This document shows positions 15,424-25,114 of a stretch of 36,779 nucleotides of DNA, piece after piece. Below the pieces are notes generated by a model. The model had not been told where the DNA came from. It saw only the letters and a list, made by a program, of their open reading frames with translations, and did no database searches. The position numbers and the translations under genes are program-made. Numbering within the stretch: the stretch's first letter is position 1; each line of letters starts with the position of its first letter. The stretch is from a bacterium (GTDB taxonomy: Bacteria > Patescibacteriota > Gracilibacteria > UM-FILTER-43-11): positions 1 through 36,779 of the forward strand of contig JAUHWS010000010.1 of NCBI GenBank assembly GCA_030427295.1. Direction: 5' to 3'.

Positions 15424-16191
15424 ATGACTATTACTGCGGCTCAGGTCAATGAGCTGAGAAAAAAGACAGGCATTTCTATGATGCAATGTAAAAAAGCCCT
15501 TGAAGAGGCGGGTGGGGATGAGACTAAAGCGATGGAAATCCTTCGCAAAAAAGGCGCGGCAAAGGCGGCTGAAAAATCTGACCGTGAAACCTCAGAAGGA
15601 ATTGTAGTGACTAAAGTCGATGGAAACAAGGCTGTGATTGTTGGGCTGTACTGCGAAACAGACTTTGTGGCTAAGAATGAAGAATTTGTGGCTGTTGCCA
15701 ATCAAGCGGCCGAAACCGCTTTGGCTTCGGGGGTTGATGCTGCCAAAGAAGAAGCTGAACCTGCTCTCAAAGAACTCTTTACCAAGTTGGGTGAAAACAT
15801 GTCCATTGAAGTTGATGTGATTGAAGGGGAAGGGTTGGGTGACTACGTTCACACCAATGGTAAGGTGGGTGCTATTGTTGGATTGACTGGTGAGGATGCA
15901 GATAAAGCTCGCGATGTTGCCATGCACATCACGGCCATGAATCCTGTGGTCGTGTCCCCCGATGATCTTCCTGAGGATGTGGTGGTTAAAGAACGCGAAA
16001 TTTGGTCTGAGCAACTTAAAAATGAAGGGAAACCTGCTGAAATTGTAGATAAAATCATGGAAGGTAAAGAGAAGAAGTTCCGTGAAGAAGCAGCTCTCAT
16101 CAAGCAATCATTTGTAAAGAATGGCGAGCAAACAGTTGAGCAGTACCTTGAAGGGAATACGGTGACTAGTTTTGTGCGAAAGGCAGTGTAA
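15424..16191 (+). CDS. tsf: Elongation factor Ts
   Basis: VNELRKKTGISMMQCKKALEEAGGDETKAMEILRKKGAAKAAEK; CETDFVAKNEEF; AMHITAMNP. Confidence 0.97.
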   Translation: MTITAAQVNELRKKTGISMMQCKKALEEAGGDETKAMEILRKKGAAKAAEKSDRETSEGIVVTKVDGNKAVIVGLYCETDFVAKNEEFVAVANQAAETALASGVDAAKEEAEPALKELFTKLGENMSIEVDVIEGEGLGDYVHTNGKVGAIVGLTGEDADKARDVAMHITAMNPVVVSPDDLPEDVVVKEREIWSEQLKNEGKPAEIVDKIMEGKEKKFREEAALIKQSFVKNGEQTVEQYLEGNTVTSFVRKAV

Positions 16192-16203
16192 ATTTAGACA
16201 CTT

Positions 16204-16233
16204 AAAAACCCCACCGAAATGGTGGGGTTTTTT
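16204..16233. terminator. Bidirectional intrinsic terminator between tsf and pnp
   Basis: AAAAACCCCACC-gaaat-GGTGGGGTTTTTT. Confidence 0.95.
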
Positions 16234-16245
16234 GATGGTTGAGTT

Positions 16246-18360
16246 TTAAGCTTGAGGTTGTGGGATTCCTTTCATACTCAATTTGAAACGACCTTGTCGT
16301 TCGTCGATGCCGAGTAGTTTCACGTTCACGATTTGACCTTCTTTAATAATGGTGCTGACATCTTTGATGAATTCATCGCTGATTTCTGAGACATGAACCA
16401 TACCCTCTTTGCCTGGCATGAATTCGACAATGGCTCCGAATTCAAGTACTTTGGTTACCTTGGAGTTCTCATACACTTTGCCCACTTCAGGTTCGGCAAC
16501 TAAATTTTGAATCCAGACCTGAGCCTTTTGGGCACTTTCTCCATTCAATGACGTGATGACCAGAGAGCCATCATCTTCGATATCAATGGATTCCACTCCT
16601 GTTTCATCGATGATCTTGTTGATCATTTCTCCTCCTGGGCCAATGATGAACCGGATCTTTTCTGGATCGACTTGCATGGATAGGAGTCGAGGGGCGTAAT
16701 TAGAAAGTTCTGGTCGGGATTGACTGATGACTTTGTCCATTTCATCTAGAATGTGCAAGCGTCCTTTTTTAGCCGCTTCCAAAGCTTCTACAAAAATATG
16801 GTCTTCTAGATGTTTTAGTTTGATGTCCATTTGAATCGCGGTGATCCCTTTTCGAGTTCCGGTGACCTTGAAGTCCATGTCTCCCCCAAAATCTTCTTCA
16901 TCTTGCAAGTCCGTTAGAATGGCATATTGAGATGAATCCTCGTGATTGGTCATTAGACCCATGGCTACTCCGCCGACAGCAGATTTAAGAGGAACACCGG
17001 CATCCATCAAAGCCAAGCTTGATCCACAGGTGGCTGCCATGGAGCTGGATCCATTGGACGCCAGGATTTCGGTGACAGTTCGGATGGTGTAAGGGAATTC
17101 TTCCTTGCTTGGAAGAACTGGAATAAGCGCGCGTTCAGCCAAGCTCCCGTGCCCAATTTCACGGTTCCCGGTGTATAGTCGATTACTGGTTTCACCTACA
17201 GAGAAAGGAGGGAAATTGTAGTGATGAAAGTAACGTTTTTTAGTTTCACCTTCAATTCCATCAATTAACTGAGCGTCTCCTGGGCTTCCCAAGGTACAGG
17301 TGCTGAGCCCTTGAGTTTCTCCGCGTTCAAAAATGGCGGATCCATGGGTGCGAGGGAGCACTCCTACTTCGATGTTCAAGGGTCTGATTTCATCTAGTCC
17401 ACGCCCTCCAATGCGCTTTTTATTCTCCAGGATATTTTTACGGACGATTTTTTTAACCAATTTGTTGACCACATCTCCCACTTGACCTAAATCCTCTTCA
17501 GGAATCCTTTCTTTTAGGGCTTCAAGGGCTTCTTCGGTTACCTCAGAGAAGTACCCAAAGCGTTCCAGCTTGCCTGGTTTCTCGTAAAGGGCGTTCATGA
17601 TTTTTTCAGCATATTGTTCTTCGACGTAATTCACGATGTCTTGATTCATCTCGGGAGAAACGAATTCGATACGAGCTTTGCCGATTTCATCTTGGATGGT
17701 TTTGATGAAGGCGGCAATTTTATTCCCTGCCTCTTTACCAAAAGCGATGGCCTCCAGCATTTTTTCTTCAGAAACCTCATTAGCGCCTGCTTCAATCATC
17801 ACTACGTTGTCTGTCGTACTAGAGACAATGAGGTCTAAGTCTGATGCTTCACGCTGTTGCATGGTGGGATTTAAAACGAGTTCCCCATTGATTAGCCCTA
17901 CGCGAACGGTAGCGGTTGGCCCTTCAAAGGGAACATCAGAAATACTCAGGGCGACTGAACCAGCGATGGTTGCTATCATGTCATGTTCATTCTCTCTATC
18001 GTAAGATAGGGTGGTCAACATGACCTGGATGTCACGATGAAAGCCTTTTGGAAAAAGAGGGCGGTAGGTTCGGTCGGCAACACGAGCCATGAGCACTTTG
18101 TCATCACTTGGACGAGTTTCACGCTTGATGAAGCGACTTCCTTTGATTGTTCCACTGGCGTACATTTTTTCTTGGTAGTTGACCATTAATGGCAAAAAAT
18201 TCACACCATCGCGTGCCTTTTTGCTCATGGTTGCCGTGGCTAGGATGACTGTATCACCAATTCTTACGGTACAGCTACCATTGGCCATTTGGGCTAGCTT
18301 ACCAGTTTCGATGATGAGCTCCTTGTTTCCAAGGGGCATTTTAAACGTTTTAGCTTTCAT
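16246..18360 (-). CDS. pnp: Polyribonucleotide nucleotidyltransferase (PNPase)
   Basis: Two RNase PH domains, FIIGPGGEMINKIIDETG (KH), S1 domain KVYENSKVTKVLEFGAIVEFMPGKEGMVHVSEIS. Confidence 0.97.
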   Translation of the reverse strand: MKAKTFKMPLGNKELIIETGKLAQMANGSCTVRIGDTVILATATMSKKARDGVNFLPLMVNYQEKMYASGTIKGSRFIKRETRPSDDKVLMARVADRTYRPLFPKGFHRDIQVMLTTLSYDRENEHDMIATIAGSVALSISDVPFEGPTATVRVGLINGELVLNPTMQQREASDLDLIVSSTTDNVVMIEAGANEVSEEKMLEAIAFGKEAGNKIAAFIKTIQDEIGKARIEFVSPEMNQDIVNYVEEQYAEKIMNALYEKPGKLERFGYFSEVTEEALEALKERIPEEDLGQVGDVVNKLVKKIVRKNILENKKRIGGRGLDEIRPLNIEVGVLPRTHGSAIFERGETQGLSTCTLGSPGDAQLIDGIEGETKKRYFHHYNFPPFSVGETSNRLYTGNREIGHGSLAERALIPVLPSKEEFPYTIRTVTEILASNGSSSMAATCGSSLALMDAGVPLKSAVGGVAMGLMTNHEDSSQYAILTDLQDEEDFGGDMDFKVTGTRKGITAIQMDIKLKHLEDHIFVEALEAAKKGRLHILDEMDKVISQSRPELSNYAPRLLSMQVDPEKIRFIIGPGGEMINKIIDETGVESIDIEDDGSLVITSLNGESAQKAQVWIQNLVAEPEVGKVYENSKVTKVLEFGAIVEFMPGKEGMVHVSEISDEFIKDVSTIIKEGQIVNVKLLGIDERQGRFKLSMKGIPQPQA

Positions 18361-18388
18361 ATTGAATATGAGGATTAATGTTAAAATC

Positions 18389-18482
18389 CTCTGGAACCCA
18401 TGAAAGTTTCAAGTGACTGTTTTTCTCCTTTTTTAGGTGGAGGCTAAGCAATCATTTGAAACTTTTTTCATGAACTCCAGAG
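18389..18482 (-). promoter_or_regulatory. Long stem-loop in the rpsO-pnp intergenic region
   Basis: CTCTGGA/TCCAGAG (18389-18395, 18476-18482) and CATGAAAGTTTCAA (18399-18412) pairing TTGAAAC-(ttt)-TTTCATG (18456-18472). Confidence 0.75.
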
Positions 18483-18487
18483 TGAGG

Positions 18488-18877
18488 TTATTTACGTAAT
18501 TTGAGAGACTCAATGACTTCGCCATACTTCTCAGGTTTTGAGTTTTTGAGATAATTGAGGAGTTTGCGACGTTTTCCAACCATTAAAAGGAGCCCACGGC
18601 GTGAATGGTTGTCTTTTTTGTGCTCCTTTAGATGAGCGGTGAGTTCATTGATGCGATTGGTGAGAATGGCAATTTGAACTTGTGCGCTTCCGGTATCCTT
18701 TTGATGCTTGGCAAATTTAGCAATGACTGTTTTTTTAGCCACTTTTTTGACAGGTGCTTTGACTGTAGTGGTTTTTTTGACACTTGTCTTAGTGGTTTTC
18801 TTCACCTTCTTAGCGCTATCAGTTTTTTTGGATACTTTTGCTTTAGTGCTTTTTTTAGCTTTCTTCTCGTCGCTCAT
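18488..18877 (-). CDS. rpsO: 30S ribosomal protein S15 with Lys-rich N-terminal extension
   Basis: [54 protein letters not shown]. Start MSDEKK at 18877 favoured; the track ORF extends to 18937. Confidence 0.95.
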   Translation of the reverse strand: MSDEKKAKKSTKAKVSKKTDSAKKVKKTTKTSVKKTTTVKAPVKKVAKKTVIAKFAKHQKDTGSAQVQIAILTNRINELTAHLKEHKKDNHSRRGLLLMVGKRRKLLNYLKNSKPEKYGEVIESLKLRK

Positions 18878-18971
18878 CGGTTTAGTTAGTTTATGAAATA
18901 GCGGAGTTATTCTAGCACTCATTTGCTTCCTATGCAAGGCTTTTTAAGGTTATCTCCCCGTTCAAACTTTC

Positions 18972-19898
18972 TTAAAGCCATCGTTTCCATTTGAAGGTCC
19001 CAATCATGGCAATGATGACCCCCGCCATGATGAGTAAAATCAGCCAAAAATGATCTCCATTTTCTAGAGCTTGAACGAAGGGGAGTTTCACATTCATCCC
19101 AAACAACCCTGTGATGAAGGTGAGAGGGAGCATGATGGCTGAAAAAACCGTGAGGGTTCGCATGGTGGAGTTGATGTTGTGTGATAGCAGACTTTCGTTG
19201 GTGTCTTCTAGTGATTCAACAATTTCTTTTTGAGTTTCTAGTATGTTCCAGAGGCTTTCTATTTGATCGACAGTATCATCGAAATAAATGACCAAATCAT
19301 CTGCTAAAAAGCGTTTTTGCTTGTGCTCGAGAGTGGCGACCACGCTACGTTGGGGGAGTAGAATTTTGCGCAGCGTAATGACATTCTTTTTCAATACCAT
19401 GATATTAAACAATTCGTCTTTAGGTCGTTTTGATTCAAAAATTTCGGTTTCCACCCGTTTGATGGAACGTTGAATTTTATCAGTGATCGGAAAAATACTG
19501 TTGAAGAGCACGTTGATGATTTGATAAAGCAGATACCCACTGCTTTGATTTTCACCAAAAAATTCACGCCTGTTTTTTACTGATTTCTTGCATGCCTGAA
19601 CAATTTGATCGAGGGCCTTGAGCTTTCCTTGATGGATGGTGATGAGGTAATTTTGACCAATGAAGATGTTGAGTTGTTCAGTGTCAAAGCGATGATGTCT
19701 TTTATTATAAACCGGGAATTGCAAAATGATGAATAGGTAGTGTCCGTATTCATCAATTTTGGGCCGTTCGGTGTGTTGTAGGCAATCTTCTAAATCAAGT
19801 TCGTGAAAACGATATTTTTTAGCGATCTTTCTCATCTCACCTTCTTCGGGGTGGGATAAATTGATCCATTTGGTTTTTTTGAACTTGATTTCTTCCAT
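18972..19898 (-). CDS. corA: CorA-family Mg2+/Co2+ transporter
   Basis: C-terminal ITGLFGMNVKLPF (GMN motif) between two TM helices. Confidence 0.93.
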   Translation of the reverse strand: MEEIKFKKTKWINLSHPEEGEMRKIAKKYRFHELDLEDCLQHTERPKIDEYGHYLFIILQFPVYNKRHHRFDTEQLNIFIGQNYLITIHQGKLKALDQIVQACKKSVKNRREFFGENQSSGYLLYQIINVLFNSIFPITDKIQRSIKRVETEIFESKRPKDELFNIMVLKKNVITLRKILLPQRSVVATLEHKQKRFLADDLVIYFDDTVDQIESLWNILETQKEIVESLEDTNESLLSHNINSTMRTLTVFSAIMLPLTFITGLFGMNVKLPFVQALENGDHFWLILLIMAGVIIAMIGTFKWKRWL

Positions 19899-19930
19899 GG
19901 TGTGTTTTTATTTTTTTAACCCGTCTATTT

Positions 19931-20338
19931 TTATTTCCGTTTTTTCTTTTTGGGAAGGTACTTATCCGTCTTTTTACTTTGTTTCATGAGTTTACTTTTT
20001 TGCGCATATTCCTTTTTATGATTTTTTAGAAATTTTACCAGGCTACGAATCATGAAGAGTCCGAGGACGATCCACCAAAATCGCATGGATAGAAAGGGTA
20101 AATTTACCTCTCTAATTAAGAGAAGTAGAAGTACAAAAGCTCCATACCACACTGGAATGGTGGTGTATTTTTTGAGTGATTTTCGAAGGACTTTGTCTTT
20201 TGATTTTTTTCGGTACCATTCTGCCCAAAAGCCAAATAGGATCAATAGAGCTCCAATTCCAAAAACCACTTTGGTCATTTCAAATTCTCCGAGGGGTCGC
20301 ATTTCAAAATAATAATTGAGGGTGAGAAATTTATCCAT
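19931..20338 (-). CDS. Hypothetical membrane protein, basic C-terminus
   Basis: 135-aa ORF, two or three hydrophobic segments, tail KKTDKYLPKKKKRK. Confidence 0.65.
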   Translation of the reverse strand: MDKFLTLNYYFEMRPLGEFEMTKVVFGIGALLILFGFWAEWYRKKSKDKVLRKSLKKYTTIPVWYGAFVLLLLLIREVNLPFLSMRFWWIVLGLFMIRSLVKFLKNHKKEYAQKSKLMKQSKKTDKYLPKKKKRK

Positions 20339-20352
20339 AAATATGAAAATGG

Positions 20353-20940
20353 TTATGATTCAGTATCGTTATCAATTTCTTGCTCTTTTTTCTTTGGCTT
20401 CTCATGGCTTTTTTCATTTTTTTTGTCATACTTGTCTTTATCACCCTTTTTCTTATTTTCAGTTTTCTCCTTATACTTAGTACCACAAAATGGACAAATA
20501 TTCCAGTTTTTTGAGAAGGCTTTTTTACAATGTGGGCAGATTTTTTTAAGTTGGTGACTGCAGCTTGGGCAAAATATATAGTCTTTGTGGACAGCCATCA
20601 GGCATTTTTCACAAGCAAGGCGCGTTTCATTTCTTTCATTTTCAGTGCCTATTTCATCACCGCTCAATTGCTCTTCCATGTTTCCATAAAGTTGTTCGAG
20701 CAACGTGGTTCTTGGGCGGATGATTAGATAAATTAGAACACCTAAAATAGGGACAAAAATATTGATGAGGATCACAAAGGCTTGAAAGGCGAGGTTATTA
20801 CTTCTGGACAAGGCATCACGGGTGACCCAAATGATAATGGATAACCAGAGTAGGGCGACATATCCAATCCCAATGGTTTTGACGAGGGTGAAGGTGTCTG
20901 GGTTAAAAAATTCCATCCATCCGCTTAAAGTTTCATTCAT
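20353..20940 (-). CDS. PLDc_N-type membrane protein with double zinc ribbon
   Basis: Two TM helices then CEKCLMAVHKDYIFCPSCSHQLKKICPHCKKAFSKNWNICPFCG and a highly charged tail. Confidence 0.75.
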   Translation of the reverse strand: MNETLSGWMEFFNPDTFTLVKTIGIGYVALLWLSIIIWVTRDALSRSNNLAFQAFVILINIFVPILGVLIYLIIRPRTTLLEQLYGNMEEQLSGDEIGTENERNETRLACEKCLMAVHKDYIFCPSCSHQLKKICPHCKKAFSKNWNICPFCGTKYKEKTENKKKGDKDKYDKKNEKSHEKPKKKEQEIDNDTES

Positions 20941-20967
20941 TTTGATTTTCTTAGAAGTTAAGTGATT

Positions 20968-21714
20968 TTACTCTTTTATGTGAGTTTGATGACTGCAATG
21001 TACACTCGCGATAAAACTGAGGGCTGCCAAGACGCCAAAGGCAATTTTTTGATACAAAAACAGGGTAGGATCTCCTCTTAAAAAATCGATGCCTAGCATG
21101 GCAATGGCGTAAAAAGTGAGGGCTCGTGTGCCAACGACGCCGGGTAGGTGAGTGCGTTTGCTTCGTTTTACGCTGTAACCGAGTAAGATTAAGCTGGCTA
21201 GGCTGGCGTAAAGTTGTATGGGGTGAATGGGAATGAGAAAGGGGATTTTGTCTGTTGAGAATGAAATGCCCCATGGTAACTTGGTGGGAGTGCCGTAGTA
21301 ATCTCCACTAAAAAAACGTCCTATGTGTGTAAAAATCATGATGGCGACGATGGAAAGGATGATCACGTCTACCCAGGCCCAAAAATTTTCCTTCCCCTTT
21401 CTGCTTAATAAATACAGGGTCCCCATGACGCCAATAGTGACTCCAAAAAAACTATAATTTAAGTCCCAAAGGTACAGGCTGCTGATGGGATTTTGCATGA
21501 CAACATTCCAGCTTTCAAAGACGTAGAATAATCGTCCCCCTAAGATCGCTCCGGTAAACAGGTGTGGAAAATAGCGGATCAAGAAGGTAGAATTCATTTT
21601 ATGCCGTTCGGTGTAGCGAATGCTAAAGATGCCTGCAAAAATGAAGCCTGCCAAAACAAGGATGTTGAGTGTCTTTAGGGTTAGAAATGAATTTTGGAAA
21701 AGAACTTCGTACAT
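20968..21714 (-). CDS. lgt: Prolipoprotein diacylglyceryl transferase
   Basis: GAILGGRLFYVFESW, FTHIGRFFSGDYYGTPTKLPWGISF, HPIQLYASLASLILL. Confidence 0.9.
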   Translation of the reverse strand: MYEVLFQNSFLTLKTLNILVLAGFIFAGIFSIRYTERHKMNSTFLIRYFPHLFTGAILGGRLFYVFESWNVVMQNPISSLYLWDLNYSFFGVTIGVMGTLYLLSRKGKENFWAWVDVIILSIVAIMIFTHIGRFFSGDYYGTPTKLPWGISFSTDKIPFLIPIHPIQLYASLASLILLGYSVKRSKRTHLPGVVGTRALTFYAIAMLGIDFLRGDPTLFLYQKIAFGVLAALSFIASVHCSHQTHIKE

Positions 21715-21717
21715 GGT

Positions 21718-24700
21718 TTATGGTATTGCTTGGCTACTAATAAAAGATCCAGCGTTGGTGAAGCCAAGGGGGGTAGGTCTATTATCCCTTTCTATGAAGA
21801 ATGTGTCTAGGGATTTAGAATTTTCTGGGTCTAAATGACTTTTAGCGTTAAGGATCACGGTGCTTGGTAAAGCGCCTACACTACACTCATGAGGGTCGTT
21901 TTCATTGCAGCTGCCGCCTCCACTGAATAATGTCCCTGCGGAGCTGTAATAGCTGTCGTTGTTACCGTCGTAAAGTGGAGAAAATCGTCTGATATAATCC
22001 AAGTCATAGGCTTTTGAGCAGGCTGCCAAGTCTTCATTCCAGGGGCTGCAATCTGCTGTGGCTGGTTTGATATTGTTGGCCGCCCCTCCGATAGTGTTTC
22101 GTGTGGCAATGCTCCCTTGCCAGTAGAGTTGGTTTTTAAGTTCAATGGGATCTGCTCCATTGCCATAGTAAAGGGTGTTTCCTCCGTCAGGGCTGCTGAG
22201 TAAGCTGCCTTCAGCGTATAGTAGCCCGACTAGATTGGTTGGTGTGGGATCAATATAAGTGTTTCCCCCTTCCCCCTGTTCGTTTTGGAGGGCAATGATC
22301 CCCAATGAGCTTTTTTCGTCACTGTAAGCTAGATTGCTTTTTAGATTTAAATTGGCGCCATTCATTAAAATGAGCGTGTATTTGTAGTCTGGAGGAAGGG
22401 TAAGGGTGTTTCCATCACCTTCTAAGGTTATGGTCCCTTGGCTAAAAGCAGCCACAATGGTTTGGTTTGATTCATTGACTATCACGCATTCAGAGGGGTT
22501 TTGAGGGAGTTCAGATAAGGTCACTTCGCCAGGACAATTTTCAGGATTCAGGTTTCGAGTCAACTGAGCCACATTGCGTCTCATTTCTTTGCGCAAATTG
22601 GCTGAGGTGGTGAGGGTGATTTTTTCCAGGTCACGCCCTGTGACGGGTTCAAAAATTTGCTCGCCTCCGACTAGGCCTTGGCTGCCTAAACCTACGGCTT
22701 TGACTTCAATACCATCGATAAAGGGGGCGGCTGGGTAAATTACAAATGGTTGGAGGACAGAATTCGGTTTATAGGCCACATACTGATCAATGTTGAAGAC
22801 TAAATTAGTATCAGGGGCTTGGCCAAGATATTGGCTTGGGGTGAGAGAAAGAGTGTACTTGTCATTTTCTCCAGCCAAAAGCTCGTAGGAGGCGGGCAGT
22901 TTATCACTTCGATCGATGGTTTGAGGGGGGTAAGGTTCTTCATCATTAGGTTGAGCGTAATAGGCCCCATCAGCTTCGTAATTGCCCGCAAAGTCGACTC
23001 CGTCATTGTCATAACTGAAATCGTAGAACGGCTCGTGGTAATTGGTTTGAGTGCTATGAAAATAATTACTACTCAAAATTAAGGCATCTTGTTCATTAAA
23101 AATTAGTTGGTACCTGGTTGCGCCCTCTTGTCGATCGGTTTGACCCGTGACGGCATCATTGTTCGGAATGAGGTTGAGGTTTATGATTTCGAGGGCGTCC
23201 TCGTCGGCATTGTTGTTGAGATCTTCAAAATCTAAAATATGATCAAGGCTGTAGTTGGATTGGATGAGTGTATTACTGTTATTTTGAATTTCAAAGGTAG
23301 CTTCCAGGTTTTCCCCCATGCTGATGGGCTCTTTATTTAATTCTCCGCTCACCACCTCCAGGGCTGGGACAAAGTTGTAGGCATGGGGCAGTCCTATCAT
23401 GTTGGAATTTAGATCTAGGTTGAGATCCGTGATCAAATTGTAGGCGGGCATGGAAGGAGACACGATAGGCAGCGAATCTACTCCTTCTTGAGTATTGGTT
23501 TGAAGGGTGAGGCCTTCCAAAATCAATTGATTGTCGATGCCTGTGGTGGGAGCAAGTCCTTTTATTTCGAGGAGGTAGCCATCATTGTATTCATATTTGT
23601 TTGTAGGCTCATTTTTGGGGTAGGTGATTACTTCTGAGTTAGGATAAACTTCCGTTTCAATTTCAAGAGGGGCTGGGTAATTGTTGTCAAAATTGTTGGC
23701 AAGGTTCACCGAATCAAAGAAGTAATTACTGGCATCAAGCTGGTACTTTAAATACACATTGCGGACGGCGTTATTTAAATTATTCCCGACGGGACTCCCA
23801 CTTAGATCAAAGGGAATGTTGACAATGGGGTTGCCTCCTATGTCTTTGGGAATGAATTGGCTTTGCAGGGCGTCGTAACCATCGGCAATGGCATTGGCTT
23901 CAAAATTAATTTCGGAGGTGCTGGCATCAAAACCACCGGCTAGCGTGAAGAGGTTTAGATCAGTTTCGTCAATGACATGGGGGGTTGGGTTGTCCACATC
24001 GATCCCTGCATTGGCGGCCCGCTCTTTGGCGTTGGATCCAAAAAAGTAGCCGATTTGAGAGGTGTTATAAATCACGCCGCTCACGTTGTAGCGGCAGTGT
24101 CCATTGGAGACCGTTTGGTCAATTTGGCCAATTAACGGGAAGTCCAAGTTGACTTTAGTTTCCTCTTGGCTAATGAAGGCTGACTCAGCAATTTGAGGAT
24201 TGCATCCGGCATATCCTGGGTCCGGATTGAGTTCGAAGTCCACATCCGATGTGTTTGAATCCACTTCTGAATCATTTTCAATGGCAAACTCTATCCAGTT
24301 GATGGTGCCGGATTCATTGTCGTTGGGGATCCAGATGTTGTTGGTTTCAAATTGAGGTTCAGGCGGGGTGTCGTCGGTGGACCAATCGATGAAAACCCCA
24401 GCAAAACCCTGGTCACCCGGCTCCACTCCAAATTTGATCCATCCTAAGTGCTCGCTCCACGCGTAACCTCGTACAGGTAGGCCATCGGGGTTGTTTTCGG
24501 TGTCAAAAACACATTGATTGTTTTCCCAATTGCAGTAATTGGATTCACAGCTGTTTTCGTCATTTTTGAGTTCACAGAGGTCTACATAAACTCCCCAGTC
24601 ATCTGCGCTTTGAAGTTCGACGTCGGGTGGGTTTGTGGTGGGAGCTGCAACACAGTATCCATCGTTTGACCATTCACAATAAGCTTTATTGTTACAGCTG

Positions 24701-25101
24701 TCAGCTTCTTCGAGGCTGTTGCAAGCGGATAATCCGACCCAGCCTGTTTTGTCTCCCCAAGCGAAGCCTTCAAAGCTTCCATTATAAGTCAGTTTGGCAT
24801 GTTGATCCGAGAGGAAGAGGCCTCCGTTGTTTTCAATGTCTATTTGGATTTCTTCTCCATTCCAGGCAGTCCAGCCAATCACGTCAGACCATGAGAATCC
24901 CCAAACTCGGCATTTTTGACTGTCGTCATCACAGTCGTCTGAGCCAAAGTTTCCAATTTCTACCCCTGGTTCAATGTTGAATTGAATGGGGCCAAAGCCT
25001 TTTCCATAGGCTTCTCCCTTTAGACTGGCAGCGAGGGCTTGAGGGATGAAAAAGCTCAAGCTCATGACGATCAACCCGAATTGTATAAATTTTTTGTTCA
25101 A
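21718..25101 (-). CDS. Large secreted surface protein with GW-type repeats and Cys-rich PSI-like modules
   Basis: Signal peptide; GFSWSDVIGWTAW, GFAWGDKTGWVGL, GYAWSEHLGWIKF; two C-x(n)-C-x4-YCxW-x(n)-C modules. Confidence 0.8.
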   Translation of the reverse strand: MNKKFIQFGLIVMSLSFFIPQALAASLKGEAYGKGFGPIQFNIEPGVEIGNFGSDDCDDDSQKCRVWGFSWSDVIGWTAWNGEEIQIDIENNGGLFLSDQHAKLTYNGSFEGFAWGDKTGWVGLSACNSLEEADSCNNKAYCEWSNDGYCVAAPTTNPPDVELQSADDWGVYVDLCELKNDENSCESNYCNWENNQCVFDTENNPDGLPVRGYAWSEHLGWIKFGVEPGDQGFAGVFIDWSTDDTPPEPQFETNNIWIPNDNESGTINWIEFAIENDSEVDSNTSDVDFELNPDPGYAGCNPQIAESAFISQEETKVNLDFPLIGQIDQTVSNGHCRYNVSGVIYNTSQIGYFFGSNAKERAANAGIDVDNPTPHVIDETDLNLFTLAGGFDASTSEINFEANAIADGYDALQSQFIPKDIGGNPIVNIPFDLSGSPVGNNLNNAVRNVYLKYQLDASNYFFDSVNLANNFDNNYPAPLEIETEVYPNSEVITYPKNEPTNKYEYNDGYLLEIKGLAPTTGIDNQLILEGLTLQTNTQEGVDSLPIVSPSMPAYNLITDLNLDLNSNMIGLPHAYNFVPALEVVSGELNKEPISMGENLEATFEIQNNSNTLIQSNYSLDHILDFEDLNNNADEDALEIINLNLIPNNDAVTGQTDRQEGATRYQLIFNEQDALILSSNYFHSTQTNYHEPFYDFSYDNDGVDFAGNYEADGAYYAQPNDEEPYPPQTIDRSDKLPASYELLAGENDKYTLSLTPSQYLGQAPDTNLVFNIDQYVAYKPNSVLQPFVIYPAAPFIDGIEVKAVGLGSQGLVGGEQIFEPVTGRDLEKITLTTSANLRKEMRRNVAQLTRNLNPENCPGEVTLSELPQNPSECVIVNESNQTIVAAFSQGTITLEGDGNTLTLPPDYKYTLILMNGANLNLKSNLAYSDEKSSLGIIALQNEQGEGGNTYIDPTPTNLVGLLYAEGSLLSSPDGGNTLYYGNGADPIELKNQLYWQGSIATRNTIGGAANNIKPATADCSPWNEDLAACSKAYDLDYIRRFSPLYDGNNDSYYSSAGTLFSGGGSCNENDPHECSVGALPSTVILNAKSHLDPENSKSLDTFFIERDNRPTPLGFTNAGSFISSQAIP

Positions 25102-25114
25102 GTATGGGTTGAGT

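Noticed and set aside
15592-16107. 171-aa minus-strand ORF opposite tsf
   Set aside because: Antisense to a clear EF-Ts gene; composition consistent with reverse reading of conserved codons.
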